Source: Alkalihalobacillus sp. FSL W8-0930
Lineage (GTDB): Bacteria > Bacillota > Bacilli > Bacillales > Bacillaceae_D
NCBI GenBank assembly: GCA_037965595.1
Contig: CP150183.1
Location: 1,178,001-1,242,000 of the forward strand
DNA: 64,000 nucleotides
Reading direction: 5' to 3'
Of the stretch, positions 8,711-16,977 are shown in pieces. Position numbers and translations under genes: made by a program. A model generated the notes under the pieces. That model worked only from the letters and a program-made list of their open reading frames with translations. It was not told the DNA's origin and made no database searches. How positions within the stretch are numbered: position 1 is the first letter of the stretch; each line of letters opens with the position of its first letter.

Positions 8711-9883
8711 GCAACAGACCATCATTCCGCCGCTGAAGATAAAGAGGGAATTGATTTCGATGAACCTAGCGAGTGCGCCAAACAGCATTAAAGAAATTAC
8801 ATTCGAGCCATAGAGAATGACTGCATTGAAACTGAACGCCCGGCCCAATTTGTGGGTCGGAACTAATGTCTGAATCAAATAAACACGGGCAAGACTGGTG
8901 ATTGGTAGTCCAACTGCAGCAATTAGGACACCAAGAAAGTATAGGGGCAGGTTGGTGGCGAATCCCAATACAAAAATTCCGATTCCCCATACGATGGAGC
9001 CATTTAGATAGATGGCGAAGGTTAGTTTCTTCCATAGAAACGGCATGACGATATTGACGACGATAACCCCTGCGCCGTACCACCCCAATAAGAGACTGTA
9101 AAATTCTTGGCCCTGACTCGGGTAGTTTTCTAGAAGTAACAAGAGCAAACCGATCTGCCACACCCATGTGTTGAAAAAGACCATTAAAAAAGTCGCCATA
9201 AATAATGTTTTAATCGTTATGTCTCCTTTTACCCACCGAAAGAAACCAAAAATCGCTTGGAAGATTCCTTGATTTTTCTGTTCTTGTGCACCCTCCTCAT
9301 TGAACTGTTCAACCCAATGTATTTTTAAGATGAAAAAAGCACTCAAACCATACGTAAGCGCATCAATCGAATATAAATGAATGGTGTTTCCTGAACTCAC
9401 TAAACCGATACTGCAAACAGGCGCGAGCACCTGGACGCCCCTAGTGACAGTATCCAATAGACTATTAACCGTTGTGCGGTGATTCACTGGCGTGACGAGA
9501 GGTAAAACAGCCCGATATGCTGGATTATAAAAACAGCCAAGACTCTGAATGACGAAACTTACGAATAGCAAATGCCAGAAAGCTAAAATCTCTAGTTGAT
9601 AAATAACAACCAATGACAAAATGATGGGAACTCGAATGAGATCAATCCATAATAATAGCTTTTTTTTATTAACTCGATCAGCAATAGCACCGCCTATTAA
9701 ACCGAACAACAGATAGGGGACGGCCTGTGACATGGCAATCACTGTGGTAAGGCTAGCAGATTGCGTTATTTCATAAGACAAAAAAAGAAAGGCTAGCCCT
9801 GCAAGAACATTTCCTAACTGTGAAATGCCGGCTCCTGCCAAATAATATAAAACGCTTTTATTCTTCAATGCAATTCGATACAC
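8639..9883 (-). CDS. MFS transporter, EntS/MFS_3-like exporter
   Basis: 414 residues with about 12 membrane segments and the early motif GGAIADRVNKKK between helices 2 and 3, typical of major facilitator drug or siderophore exporters of the EntS/MFS_3 group. Substrate unknown. The start is GTG at 9883 with AGGTGG six bases upstream; a GTG five codons earlier would overlap that site. The 3' end overlaps the AraC-type gene by 72 bases on the opposite strand, so regulator and exporter are convergent and share coding DNA. No terminator lies between them. Confidence 0.87.
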   Translation of the reverse strand: MYRIALKNKSVLYYLAGAGISQLGNVLAGLAFLFLSYEITQSASLTTVIAMSQAVPYLLFGLIGGAIADRVNKKKLLLWIDLIRVPIILSLVVIYQLEILAFWHLLFVSFVIQSLGCFYNPAYRAVLPLVTPVNHRTTVNSLLDTVTRGVQVLAPVCSIGLVSSGNTIHLYSIDALTYGLSAFFILKIHWVEQFNEEGAQEQKNQGIFQAIFGFFRWVKGDITIKTLFMATFLMVFFNTWVWQIGLLLLLLENYPSQGQEFYSLLLGWYGAGVIVVNIVMPFLWKKLTFAIYLNGSIVWGIGIFVLGFATNLPLYFLGVLIAAVGLPITSLARVYLIQTLVPTHKLGRAFSFNAVILYGSNVISLMLFGALARFIEINSLFIFSGGMMVCCSVFYLIRMALTEKARRESIEAFK

Positions 9884-10039
9884 ACGTAACCACCTCACAT
9901 ACAGGATACGTGGTATATTTTTGCGCTTCTATATGAATCTTGCTGGTTTACATGACAATATTCTATAGAGGATGTGGTGAGAATGAACGGTTTTATGTAT
10001 CCATCTCATTTGAAGTGCTTTTCTTTACACATTTCAACT

Positions 10040-10069
10040 TGGACAGCAAAAAGGTATTTGCCTTATAAT
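10040..10069 (+). promoter_or_regulatory. SigA-type promoter of the beta-helix gene
   Basis: TGGACA (10040-10045), an 18-base spacer and TATAAT (10064-10069), ending 23 bases before the chosen ATG. Confidence 0.55.
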
Positions 10070-10092
10070 GAGGGCTAAGTGAGGTGGATTGT

Positions 10093-11868
10093 ATGGAAGC
10101 CATTGTTGTGTCTCAGAAAATCTTGTCAAAACATAAAAGCATTAAACAAGCAATCGAGCTTGTTGAAGAGGGTGGAACGATTCACCTTGATAAAGCTACC
10201 TATAAAGGAAAGTTTTTTATACATAAATCAATGACCATCTGCGGAACTCATTCGAAGGATTCTGTTGTTTTAGAAGGATCGTTTGTTATTAAAGACGGTG
10301 CTAAGGTGACGATTAAAAATATGACACTTCAGGATGATGAAGTAGGTATCTTTGTACAGGAAGGATCTCTTACTCTTGAAAACTGTGATATCAATCGGAT
10401 GACGGAATCAGCGCTTATGGTGAAGAAGAGCTGCCAAGCTACATTACGTAATGTCATCATCCAAAATAATCAGCACGCTATTCTTACTCAAGGGAAGGTG
10501 CAGATGCATTTTTGTGCATTATCCAATCAACAAGCTACTCAAGTCGTTCTTTACCCAGGTGCTGTTTTAAAATCTAAGCATACGCATATTCTTCAAGGAA
10601 AAAAGGAAGCCATCCTATTAAAGGAGCAAACCAATGTAACTCTTGTAGACTGTTCGATCTTTGGGCATTCTGGGGAGGGCGCTCAAATTCGTGTACTAAA
10701 GGATGCGGAGCTCAGTGTAAAGTCCAGTCGAATCTATGAAGGGACCAATGGTGGGATTGATGTTCAAGGCGGACGGCTGCTTATAAATGATGTGGAATTG
10801 TACAGAAATGTAGGCACGCAAATTACTCTTGAAGACAGCACAGCATCGATTAGTCATTCTACAATTCATAGTTCAGATATCGGGTGTGTGATTAGAAACG
10901 GCTCATCGCTTACTCTTGAACATTCGCGACTGTCCGCTCATCTGCAAGCTCAGCTTCACGTGAGCGGTGGTGCACTTGACGCTAAACATTGCACCATTGT
11001 AAGTGGAAAAAGTAATGCTGTACTTGTGACCGAATGCGGCGAGGCACAAATTGCTGATAGTGAGATTGCGGATCATTTTTTACCACAGATCTGTGTATCC
11101 GAACAGGGACAAGCCAGGATTGAGCGCTCCTCCATCCACCATGGTGAGCATTATGGTGTTTGGTTAACCGAACAATCCTCAGCGAATATTGTTCAATCAA
11201 ACATCTATGGCCACCAGCAAATTCAAGTAGTTGTAGCGGGAGAGAGCTATTTAGAGATGGATACTAGCTCAGTGTACGAAGGCTATGAGAATGGAATGCA
11301 TTTTCTTGAAGAAAGCAAAGGAGTTATCTCTCATTGCGAAGTGTACCGCCATGGACCTGAATTCCCTCAAGTGATCGTCCGAGAGGGAGCAGATCCTCAC
11401 TTTAAGCAGTGCACCATTTCAGAAAGTCCATCTAATGCGGTTTGGTTTTTAGAGCATGCAAAAGGACAAGTCGAACAGTGTACCATTATTGGACACGGAC
11501 TGGCGCAAATTGAAATAACGGGAGAAAGCAGGCCTCATGTATCTCGTACAACGATCACAGAAGGAGGGGCGTGCGCGATTCACATTCACGAATCGGCTCC
11601 ATATATTGAAGAATGCTTATTTCCAGATCATATTGAAACAATCATCTTAGAAGGAAATTGTGCAGCGGAAATTGTTGGACAAGGTGCAGAGATTTTAGCT
11701 GATTATGCAGCATTCCAGCGCCACGCAGAAGAGCGCCTTTCCAATCTCGATGAGAAGACTCTAGAACGTATTCAGAAGTCACAGGACCTCGCTGAAAAAG
11801 AAGCACGAACTGCTGAAATTGTTGGTTTAGTCGAAGAACTGGAGCGAAGACTCGGAACAAATTCATAA
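10093..11868 (+). CDS. Right-handed parallel beta-helix repeat protein
   Basis: 591 residues, no signal peptide and no membrane segment, so probably cytoplasmic. From about residue 45 to 535 the chain is a succession of roughly 22-24-residue coils with alternating hydrophobic strands and Asn/Ser/His/Gly turns (for example LENCDINRM, LVDCSIFGHSG, VEQCTIIGHG), the pectate-lyase-type PbH1 pattern. Residues 550-591 switch to a charged helix (DEKTLERIQKS...VEELERRLG) that could be an oligomerisation or partner-binding stalk. The ATG at 10093 has GAGGTGG five bases upstream. It sits between prkA and yhbH, which are adjacent in B. subtilis. Function unknown; a sugar-active enzyme is unlikely without export. 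Confidence 0.8.
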   Translation: MEAIVVSQKILSKHKSIKQAIELVEEGGTIHLDKATYKGKFFIHKSMTICGTHSKDSVVLEGSFVIKDGAKVTIKNMTLQDDEVGIFVQEGSLTLENCDINRMTESALMVKKSCQATLRNVIIQNNQHAILTQGKVQMHFCALSNQQATQVVLYPGAVLKSKHTHILQGKKEAILLKEQTNVTLVDCSIFGHSGEGAQIRVLKDAELSVKSSRIYEGTNGGIDVQGGRLLINDVELYRNVGTQITLEDSTASISHSTIHSSDIGCVIRNGSSLTLEHSRLSAHLQAQLHVSGGALDAKHCTIVSGKSNAVLVTECGEAQIADSEIADHFLPQICVSEQGQARIERSSIHHGEHYGVWLTEQSSANIVQSNIYGHQQIQVVVAGESYLEMDTSSVYEGYENGMHFLEESKGVISHCEVYRHGPEFPQVIVREGADPHFKQCTISESPSNAVWFLEHAKGQVEQCTIIGHGLAQIEITGESRPHVSRTTITEGGACAIHIHESAPYIEECLFPDHIETIILEGNCAAEIVGQGAEILADYAAFQRHAEERLSNLDEKTLERIQKSQDLAEKEARTAEIVGLVEELERRLGTNS

Positions 11869-11874
11869 AACAAC

Positions 11875-11910
11875 AAAAGGGACGATCCTCGAATAAGGGT
11901 CGTCCCTTTT
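11875..11910 (+). terminator. Terminator of the beta-helix gene
   Basis: A 15-bp stem (AAAAGGGACGATCCT with AGGGTCGTCCCTTTT, one G-U pair) closes a 6-base loop just after the stop codon. The A-rich and T-rich ends would work in both directions. Confidence 0.8.
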
Positions 11911-12118
11911 GAATTTGTAGAAAGGAAGGATAAGTCTTTTTGAGTTTGATCAGAATTTTTTGGCAACTCTTTCACTTGTCTGCATAAGATAAGGTAATCA
12001 CTAAAAAATGACCTACTTTTACATTTTGGACTGATTCCATCTTACTATATGCTGAAACGCCTGAATGTGTGCATAAAAAGGCAGATCTGTTTATTGATAT
12101 ATTTAAGGAGGGAAACAT

Positions 12119-13291
12119 GTGAAAAAAGATGACTATCAAGGGTTCGCTGTGTCTCAGGAGAATTGGTCCCTCCACCGAAAAGGCTATCAGGATCAACGAA
12201 GACACCAGGAAAAGGTGCAGGAAGCCATTAAACGCAATCTGCCTGATCTAGTAAGTGAGGAAAGCATCGTGATGTCAAATGGCAAAGATGTGATTCGAAT
12301 TCCGATTCGTTCATTAGATGAATATAAAATTCGTTATAACTATGATAAAAACAAACATGTGGGTCAAGGGCAAGGCGATTCAAAGGTTGGAGATGTTGTA
12401 GCAAGAGATCCAAATGCTCAAAAGCAACCAGGAGCCGGAAAAGGCCAAGGTGCAGGTGACAAGGCTGGTGAGGATTATTACGAGGCAGAAGTCTCCATAG
12501 CCGAGCTACAGGATCTTTTATTCTCTGAACTCGAACTACCTAACCTCCAGAAGAAGGAAGAAGACGAAATAATTATTGAAGACATTTCGTTTAATGATAT
12601 CCGTAAAAAAGGACTAATGGGTAACGTCGATAAGCGCAGAACCATTTTATCAGCGATTAAACGAAATGCACTCAGTGGAAAACCAGGAATAAATCCGATC
12701 TCAAACGACGACCTCCGCTTTAAAACATGGACAGAAGTCACAAGACCAGAATCCAAAGCCGTTGTGATCGCAATGATGGATACGAGTGGGTCTATGGGGC
12801 GATTTGAAAAATACATGGCACGAAGCTTTTTCTTTTGGATGTCGAGATTTTTGCGTACTAAATACGAAACAGTAGATATTGAGTTTATTGCACATCATAC
12901 CGAAGCGAAGCAAGTAACCGAAGAAGACTTTTTCTCAAAAGGAGAGAGTGGAGGAACGATTTGCTCCTCTGCCTACCGCAAAGCACTCGAAATCATTGAT
13001 GCCAAATACGATCCAAGTCGTTATAACATTTACCCATTCCACTTTTCAGATGGAGACAATCTCACAAGCGACAATGCTCGATGCGTGAAGCTTGTGAATC
13101 AACTGATGGATGTATCTAGTATGTTCGGATATGGTGAGGTGAATCAATATTCTCGCCATTCGACACTCATGAGCGCCTACAAAAACATCGACGATCCACG
13201 CTTCAGACACTACATCTTAAAAGAACAAGGCGACGTGTATCATGCGATGAAAGAGTTTTTTAAGAAGGAATATGAAGAAGTGAACGTGTAG
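12119..13291 (+). CDS. yhbH: YhbH, DUF444 / VWA-like sporulation protein
   Basis: 390 residues, close to the B. subtilis length. The N-terminus is charged (REWSL-like entry, repeated RRHQEK), followed by a Gly-rich linker near 85-110 ([17 protein letters not shown]) and a von Willebrand A-like domain whose metal-binding motif DTSGSMG starts near residue 221. It belongs to the DUF444/YeaH family, whose genes accompany PrkA/YeaG kinases. The start is GTG at 12119 behind AAGGAGGG. It has its own upstream region and terminator here, instead of following prkA. Confidence 0.93.
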   Translation: MKKDDYQGFAVSQENWSLHRKGYQDQRRHQEKVQEAIKRNLPDLVSEESIVMSNGKDVIRIPIRSLDEYKIRYNYDKNKHVGQGQGDSKVGDVVARDPNAQKQPGAGKGQGAGDKAGEDYYEAEVSIAELQDLLFSELELPNLQKKEEDEIIIEDISFNDIRKKGLMGNVDKRRTILSAIKRNALSGKPGINPISNDDLRFKTWTEVTRPESKAVVIAMMDTSGSMGRFEKYMARSFFFWMSRFLRTKYETVDIEFIAHHTEAKQVTEEDFFSKGESGGTICSSAYRKALEIIDAKYDPSRYNIYPFHFSDGDNLTSDNARCVKLVNQLMDVSSMFGYGEVNQYSRHSTLMSAYKNIDDPRFRHYILKEQGDVYHAMKEFFKKEYEEVNV

Positions 13292-13292
13292 G

Positions 13293-13319
13293 AAAAAACC
13301 CGGCTAGGCCGGGTTTTTT
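13293..13319 (+). terminator. Terminator of yhbH
   Basis: AAAAAACCCGGC pairs with GCCGGGTTTTTT around a 3-base loop. The symmetrical A and T runs suit the convergent small gene at 13323 as well. Confidence 0.88.
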
Positions 13320-13322
13320 GTG

Positions 13323-13505
13323 TTAGTTTCTTTGTCTTCTTTGCATGATCAAGTAAATATTGTAAACTACAAAACAAATGGTAAAAGTAATAGAAGAAAC
13401 CCAGAGTAACATGAGCCAGAAAAGTTGATCTCCTATGAGCCAGACTAAGAACCAGACCAAATAAAGTCCAATTCCGAAAATAGACAATCTCTTAAAGAAA
13501 GACAT
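13323..13505 (-). CDS. Small two-helix membrane protein
   Basis: 60 residues with two hydrophobic helices (about 8-26 and 29-50) and a basic tail QRRQRN. AGGAGG with a 5-base spacer precedes the ATG, which supports a real gene. No family recognised. It is convergent with yhbH and divergent from the membrane protein at 13575. Confidence 0.6.
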   Translation of the reverse strand: MSFFKRLSIFGIGLYLVWFLVWLIGDQLFWLMLLWVSSITFTICFVVYNIYLIMQRRQRN

Positions 13506-13574
13506 ACAGACCTCCTAGAAAATAGGTTGTGTGTAGTGTAACGTACATTTGATAAAAAAGTAGAAGGTGCAAGC

Positions 13575-14144
13575 ATGTTCATACATAAACTAAAATCTTC
13601 CGTGGCTATAACCATCTTTTTAATGATTCTTTTATCACCACTCATCATCATAGACATGCTAGTCATTTATTTTCTCGGTGGTCCAATTATAAGCGTACCG
13701 CAGCTTTTTCTTTTGCTAATAATGTTTTATATTGTGAGTTTTGTTCTAAGTATCGTTGTTGATGGGTTTATGGGAGTGCTGGGAGATCTGTTTGATTTAA
13801 AGACTTCAAAATTAGTGTTATTTAGTTTGAATTATCTATTAAGTTTAGGGGTTTTAGCTGTTTTACAATCTTATTTTACTACGGTACATCTCTCGGTATC
13901 TCTTATGGTTTTAATTGTGAGTGTTCATGCTCTCGTAGAACATTTTGTTGAGAGATTACCTGAAAAAGAAGAGGCACAAGAAGAGATCGAACCAAGTATT
14001 GAGTATGAGATCAAGCACCTATTATATAAGACAACTATTGTAGAATGCATAGAGCAGGTAAGTGAGAATCATCCAGAGCTACCTAAGAAAACAGTCATTA
14101 AAGCAGTACGTACGATCTTTAGAGAAATGAAAAGGGGAGAGTAA
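13575..14144 (+). CDS. Unrecognised membrane protein
   Basis: 189 residues: four hydrophobic helices between about 10 and 125, then a cytoplasmic tail with an acidic stretch (EKEEAQEEIEPS) and a charged helical end that contains PKKTVIKAVRTIFREMKRG. The size and helix pattern recall YrvL-like regulatory membrane proteins, but I do not see enough to assign it. GAAGGTG precedes the ATG by six bases. It is convergent with the small gene at 14161. Confidence 0.6.
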   Translation: MFIHKLKSSVAITIFLMILLSPLIIIDMLVIYFLGGPIISVPQLFLLLIMFYIVSFVLSIVVDGFMGVLGDLFDLKTSKLVLFSLNYLLSLGVLAVLQSYFTTVHLSVSLMVLIVSVHALVEHFVERLPEKEEAQEEIEPSIEYEIKHLLYKTTIVECIEQVSENHPELPKKTVIKAVRTIFREMKRGE

Positions 14145-14160
14145 AATGGATGATAACCGA

Positions 14161-14364
14161 TTAGAACCTGATCCAATCACGAAGCAGTCTCGTTAAGAAA
14201 TAAGCGATTAAAAAGATAAAAGGCAAGATAAAAAGATTTAACGGCGCTTCAAAGGTGAGTGGGATAAAAGAATTCCACAAATAATGAAAACTCGTTAGCA
14301 AAAAAAGCAAACAAAAGATATAGATTGCACTTTCAATCAGCCACTTCTTTACTTGTTTAAACAA
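14161..14364 (-). CDS. Small two-helix membrane protein
   Basis: About 67 residues with two hydrophobic helices (about 12-30 and 37-58) and a basic end RLLRDWIRF. I chose TTG at 14364 with AAGGGG eight bases upstream; GTG at 14373 is the alternative but touches that site. Family not recognised. It is divergent from the serpin gene. Confidence 0.5.
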   Translation of the reverse strand: MFKQVKKWLIESAIYIFCLLFLLTSFHYLWNSFIPLTFEAPLNLFILPFIFLIAYFLTRLLRDWIRF

Positions 14365-14480
14365 ACGGCCCACCCCTTCTCATGTCATTTCCTATTTTAC
14401 TAGTTCTTTCTAAAAAAAGAATAAAGATTGTAGGGGTATGGCTTTTGTTTGTAGAAAGTATTAAGAAGGAGGTGCGTGAC

Positions 14481-15710
14481 ATGTCGAGAATTTTACCCTT
14501 TGGGCTAGGTTTAGCGGTTGTAATGCTTTCCGGTTGTGGTGGGGCAAGTCAAGGTAACGATCCATCGACTCTTGCGGCTAGTCCATCTAGAGACTCAGTA
14601 AGTGTAGATTCAGAGATTTCTTCCGCTCATTTTGCGACATCGGATGCGTTTTTTAAGGCAATCCTTCAAGAAGAGATGGATCAAAATGTGATGATCTCTC
14701 CATACAGTTTGCAGGTGCTTTTGTACATGTTAGCGAATGGACTTGGCGGGTCAGATCGAGAGGAGCTTCTTGAGGCACTACATGTTCATGAAACCGATCT
14801 AGAAACACTTAATCAATCTGTAAAACAAACCATTCAATCCTTTGATGACCTGCCTTTTTCTGATGTGAAAACCGCTAATTCAATTTGGCATAGAGATCAT
14901 TTAGCCGTAGAGGATGAATTCAAAGAAATGATAGGCACCTATTATAACGGAGAAGCTCACGAACTAAAAGAAACAAACCCAGCTAAGGAATTAAACGATT
15001 GGGTTCACGAGAAAACAAATGGTTTGATTAAAAAGCTTGTAGATAAGGTACCACCTAATGTCGTTGCATACCTTGTAAATGCCGTGTACCTGGATGCAGA
15101 TTGGGAGAAACCGTTTGAAAAGAATCTAACGAGTCCAGGTTCATTTTATTTGTTAGACTGCGAAGAAATCGAACATCCAATGATGAAGCAAACAGAGACT
15201 TTTGAGTACCTAGAGGGACCTTCGTTTGAAGCGGTTAAGCTGCCTTATCAAGATGAGGGCTTATCTATGGTTGTAGTGTTGCCGGATACGGACGCATATG
15301 AGGAAGTAGCATTAAATTTGGATTTTTCCATGTTTCTAGATGGAGATTGGAGCCATTCAGATACGGACCTTCAATTGCCGAATTTTACATTTAAAAGGGA
15401 GTATGATCTAGAAGATATCCTAACAGAGATGGGTATGAAAATGTTATTTAATCAAGGCTTAGACACCTCACCGCTATTTGGTGAAGGATCCTCTCACGAA
15501 ATTGATGAAGTTATTCAAAAAACGTACATTAACGTAGATGAAGAAGGAACAGAAGCAGCGGCTGTTACAAGTGCTGCATTAATTGAATCAGCTACACTCG
15601 TTGAAAAGCGTTTTATTGTTGATCGGCCGTTTTTATTCTCGATTATGGACGAAGAAACAGAGACGATTCTGTTTATGGGTTCCGTGGTTCGACCTGTGAT
15701 TGAGCCATGA
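14481..15710 (+). CDS. Lipoprotein serpin (serine protease inhibitor)
   Basis: 409 residues. A signal peptide ends in the lipobox LSGC (near residues 15-18), then a Ser/Asp-rich linker and a full serpin fold: ANSIWH, YLVNAVYLDADWEKPF, MKQTETF, VVVLPD, and the hinge EEGTEAAAVTSAA from about residue 354, followed by the C-terminal signature DRPFLFSIMD. The Ala/Thr-rich hinge indicates an inhibitory serpin. By spacing from the hinge, P1-P1' would fall near Ser-Ala, but the loop is about two residues longer than in antitrypsin, so P1 is uncertain. AGGAGGTG precedes the ATG at 14481. It would guard the outer membrane face against subtilisin-like proteases, its own or foreign (inference). Confidence 0.92.
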   Translation: MSRILPFGLGLAVVMLSGCGGASQGNDPSTLAASPSRDSVSVDSEISSAHFATSDAFFKAILQEEMDQNVMISPYSLQVLLYMLANGLGGSDREELLEALHVHETDLETLNQSVKQTIQSFDDLPFSDVKTANSIWHRDHLAVEDEFKEMIGTYYNGEAHELKETNPAKELNDWVHEKTNGLIKKLVDKVPPNVVAYLVNAVYLDADWEKPFEKNLTSPGSFYLLDCEEIEHPMMKQTETFEYLEGPSFEAVKLPYQDEGLSMVVVLPDTDAYEEVALNLDFSMFLDGDWSHSDTDLQLPNFTFKREYDLEDILTEMGMKMLFNQGLDTSPLFGEGSSHEIDEVIQKTYINVDEEGTEAAAVTSAALIESATLVEKRFIVDRPFLFSIMDEETETILFMGSVVRPVIEP

Positions 15711-16204
15711 AACTGAGAATTGCGAGGATTCTATTTGGAAGTGGTCTTCTATTATCTGCAATTGGTTTTGCGTTTTGTCATATGCTTGCGAGTCCTACAC
15801 CACCTTATTCGTCTATGGGGAATGTCGCGATCTTTTTCGTTGGTATGCTTGTGCCCATTACAGGTGTGATTGTTTATGGATGGGTGAAACTTTTCGGGAG
15901 TACCTTTTTGCGTACATGGCGAAAATGGTTGCTTATTCTCTTACCACTTCATATAGTAGGGGCTATCATGTGGCAAGTTCATTTGCTAGATGACTACCGA
16001 AAAATGCTAGGTGATGATCTCGAGGATTTTTTTGGCTATAGAGATGATCAATATATCCTTGATATAACACAAGGATTTGCAGATCAGTTGAATAATCAAT
16101 TCTTTAATGTAAACACATGGCTGGCGTACATCTCTATGACACTGTGGTTAGCATTGATGCTGGTTTCTTTAACCAAGAGAAAAACAACCCATGAAGTTAC
16201 ATAA
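15707..16204 (+). CDS. Membrane protein translationally coupled to the serpin
   Basis: 165 residues with four predicted membrane helices (about 8-26, 38-58, 70-88, 140-157). The extracytoplasmic loop between helices 3 and 4 is large and acidic (MLGDDLEDFFGYRDDQ). The ATG overlaps the serpin stop codon as ATGA, so the two are almost certainly cotranslated. No family recognised. The coupling suggests a membrane partner of the serpin, but no sequence motif confirms it. Confidence 0.72.
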   Translation: MKLRIARILFGSGLLLSAIGFAFCHMLASPTPPYSSMGNVAIFFVGMLVPITGVIVYGWVKLFGSTFLRTWRKWLLILLPLHIVGAIMWQVHLLDDYRKMLGDDLEDFFGYRDDQYILDITQGFADQLNNQFFNVNTWLAYISMTLWLALMLVSLTKRKTTHEVT

Positions 16205-16208
16205 ACAA

Positions 16209-16240
16209 TTTACATAAATGTAATGATCATTGTATATAAT
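16209..16240 (+). promoter_or_regulatory. Possible SigA promoter of dedA
   Basis: TTTACA (16209-16214) lies 18 bases before TATATA (16233-16238) and 20 before TATAAT (16235-16240). The spacing is slightly long for either reading. Confidence 0.35.
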
Positions 16241-16335
16241 TTAAAATTGAGTGTTAAAGCAAGTGATAATAGGGTTGCCACTATAAATTCTTTTAGGAAG
16301 CTTTTTTTTAGAGAAAGAAAAGGAATGATTCATAC

Positions 16336-16947
16336 ATGCTTACAGAGTACATTATGGCTTTTGTCGAATTCTTAAAAGGGTTTTCCTATTTTGGTATTAT
16401 GCTAGCGCTTTGTTTTGAATTTGTTCCTGCAGAAGTAGTGTTGCCTTTGGCAGGCTTCTGGGTGTATGAAGGAGATTTTAACTACTACCTTGTAGTGATA
16501 GCGGGAGCAGTAGGAGGAACGATTGGTCCGTTAACCCTTTATTATCTCGGGAAATGGGGTGGGCGCCCAATGGTTATAAAATATGGGAAGTACTTTCTCG
16601 TTTCAGAAAAACAAATAAATGCGTCTGACCGTTTTTTTGAAAAATACGGTGCAGGAGTCGCCTTTTTTGGTCGATTTTTGCCTGTTGTTCGTACAGCAAT
16701 ATCTGTTCCCTGTGGGATCAGTGAAATGAATGTAATAAAGTTTTGTGTGTATACATTTATCGCCATCCTACCTATCACTGCACTATATGTGTATATAGGT
16801 TTTACGTTGGGTGAGAACTGGGAACTGGCAGGTCCAATCTTCAAGCAATATACGATGCCTATTGTCTACGTGATTATATCTGGACTAGCCATCTATAGTA
16901 TCTACAGAATTATAAAGAATAGAAGAATGAAAAAAGACAACATCTGA
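16336..16947 (+). CDS. DedA family membrane protein
   Basis: 203 residues with the DedA/SNARE-associated pattern: E near residue 28 in ALCFEFVPAEVVLPLAG, the re-entrant loop GGTIGPLTLYYLGKWGG, and the signature FFGRFLPVVRTAISVPCGI with its two Arg residues. DedA proteins act in undecaprenyl-phosphate or phospholipid movement across the membrane. It resembles B. subtilis YngC/YbfM. The ATG at 16336 is preceded by AAAGGA at 11 bases, a weak site. It ends in a terminator shared with the aldehyde dehydrogenase. Confidence 0.88.
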   Translation: MLTEYIMAFVEFLKGFSYFGIMLALCFEFVPAEVVLPLAGFWVYEGDFNYYLVVIAGAVGGTIGPLTLYYLGKWGGRPMVIKYGKYFLVSEKQINASDRFFEKYGAGVAFFGRFLPVVRTAISVPCGISEMNVIKFCVYTFIAILPITALYVYIGFTLGENWELAGPIFKQYTMPIVYVIISGLAIYSIYRIIKNRRMKKDNI

Positions 16948-16969
16948 GATGAAGATGTTGTCTTTTTTT
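16933..16969. terminator. Bidirectional terminator between dedA and aldB-like gene
   Basis: AAAGACAACATCT pairs with AGATGTTGTCTTT, with A and T runs on both sides. It overlaps the last codons of dedA. Confidence 0.85.
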
Positions 16970-16977
16970 GATCTCAT

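Noticed and set aside
12046-12079. SigE-type promoter for yhbH
   Set aside because: CATAAAAA and CATAAGAT occur upstream, but neither has a fitting -35 at 13-15 bases.
14146-14196. Tiny frame of about 15 codons after the membrane protein at 13575
   Set aside because: Too short to judge, and it runs into the 3' end of the minus-strand gene.
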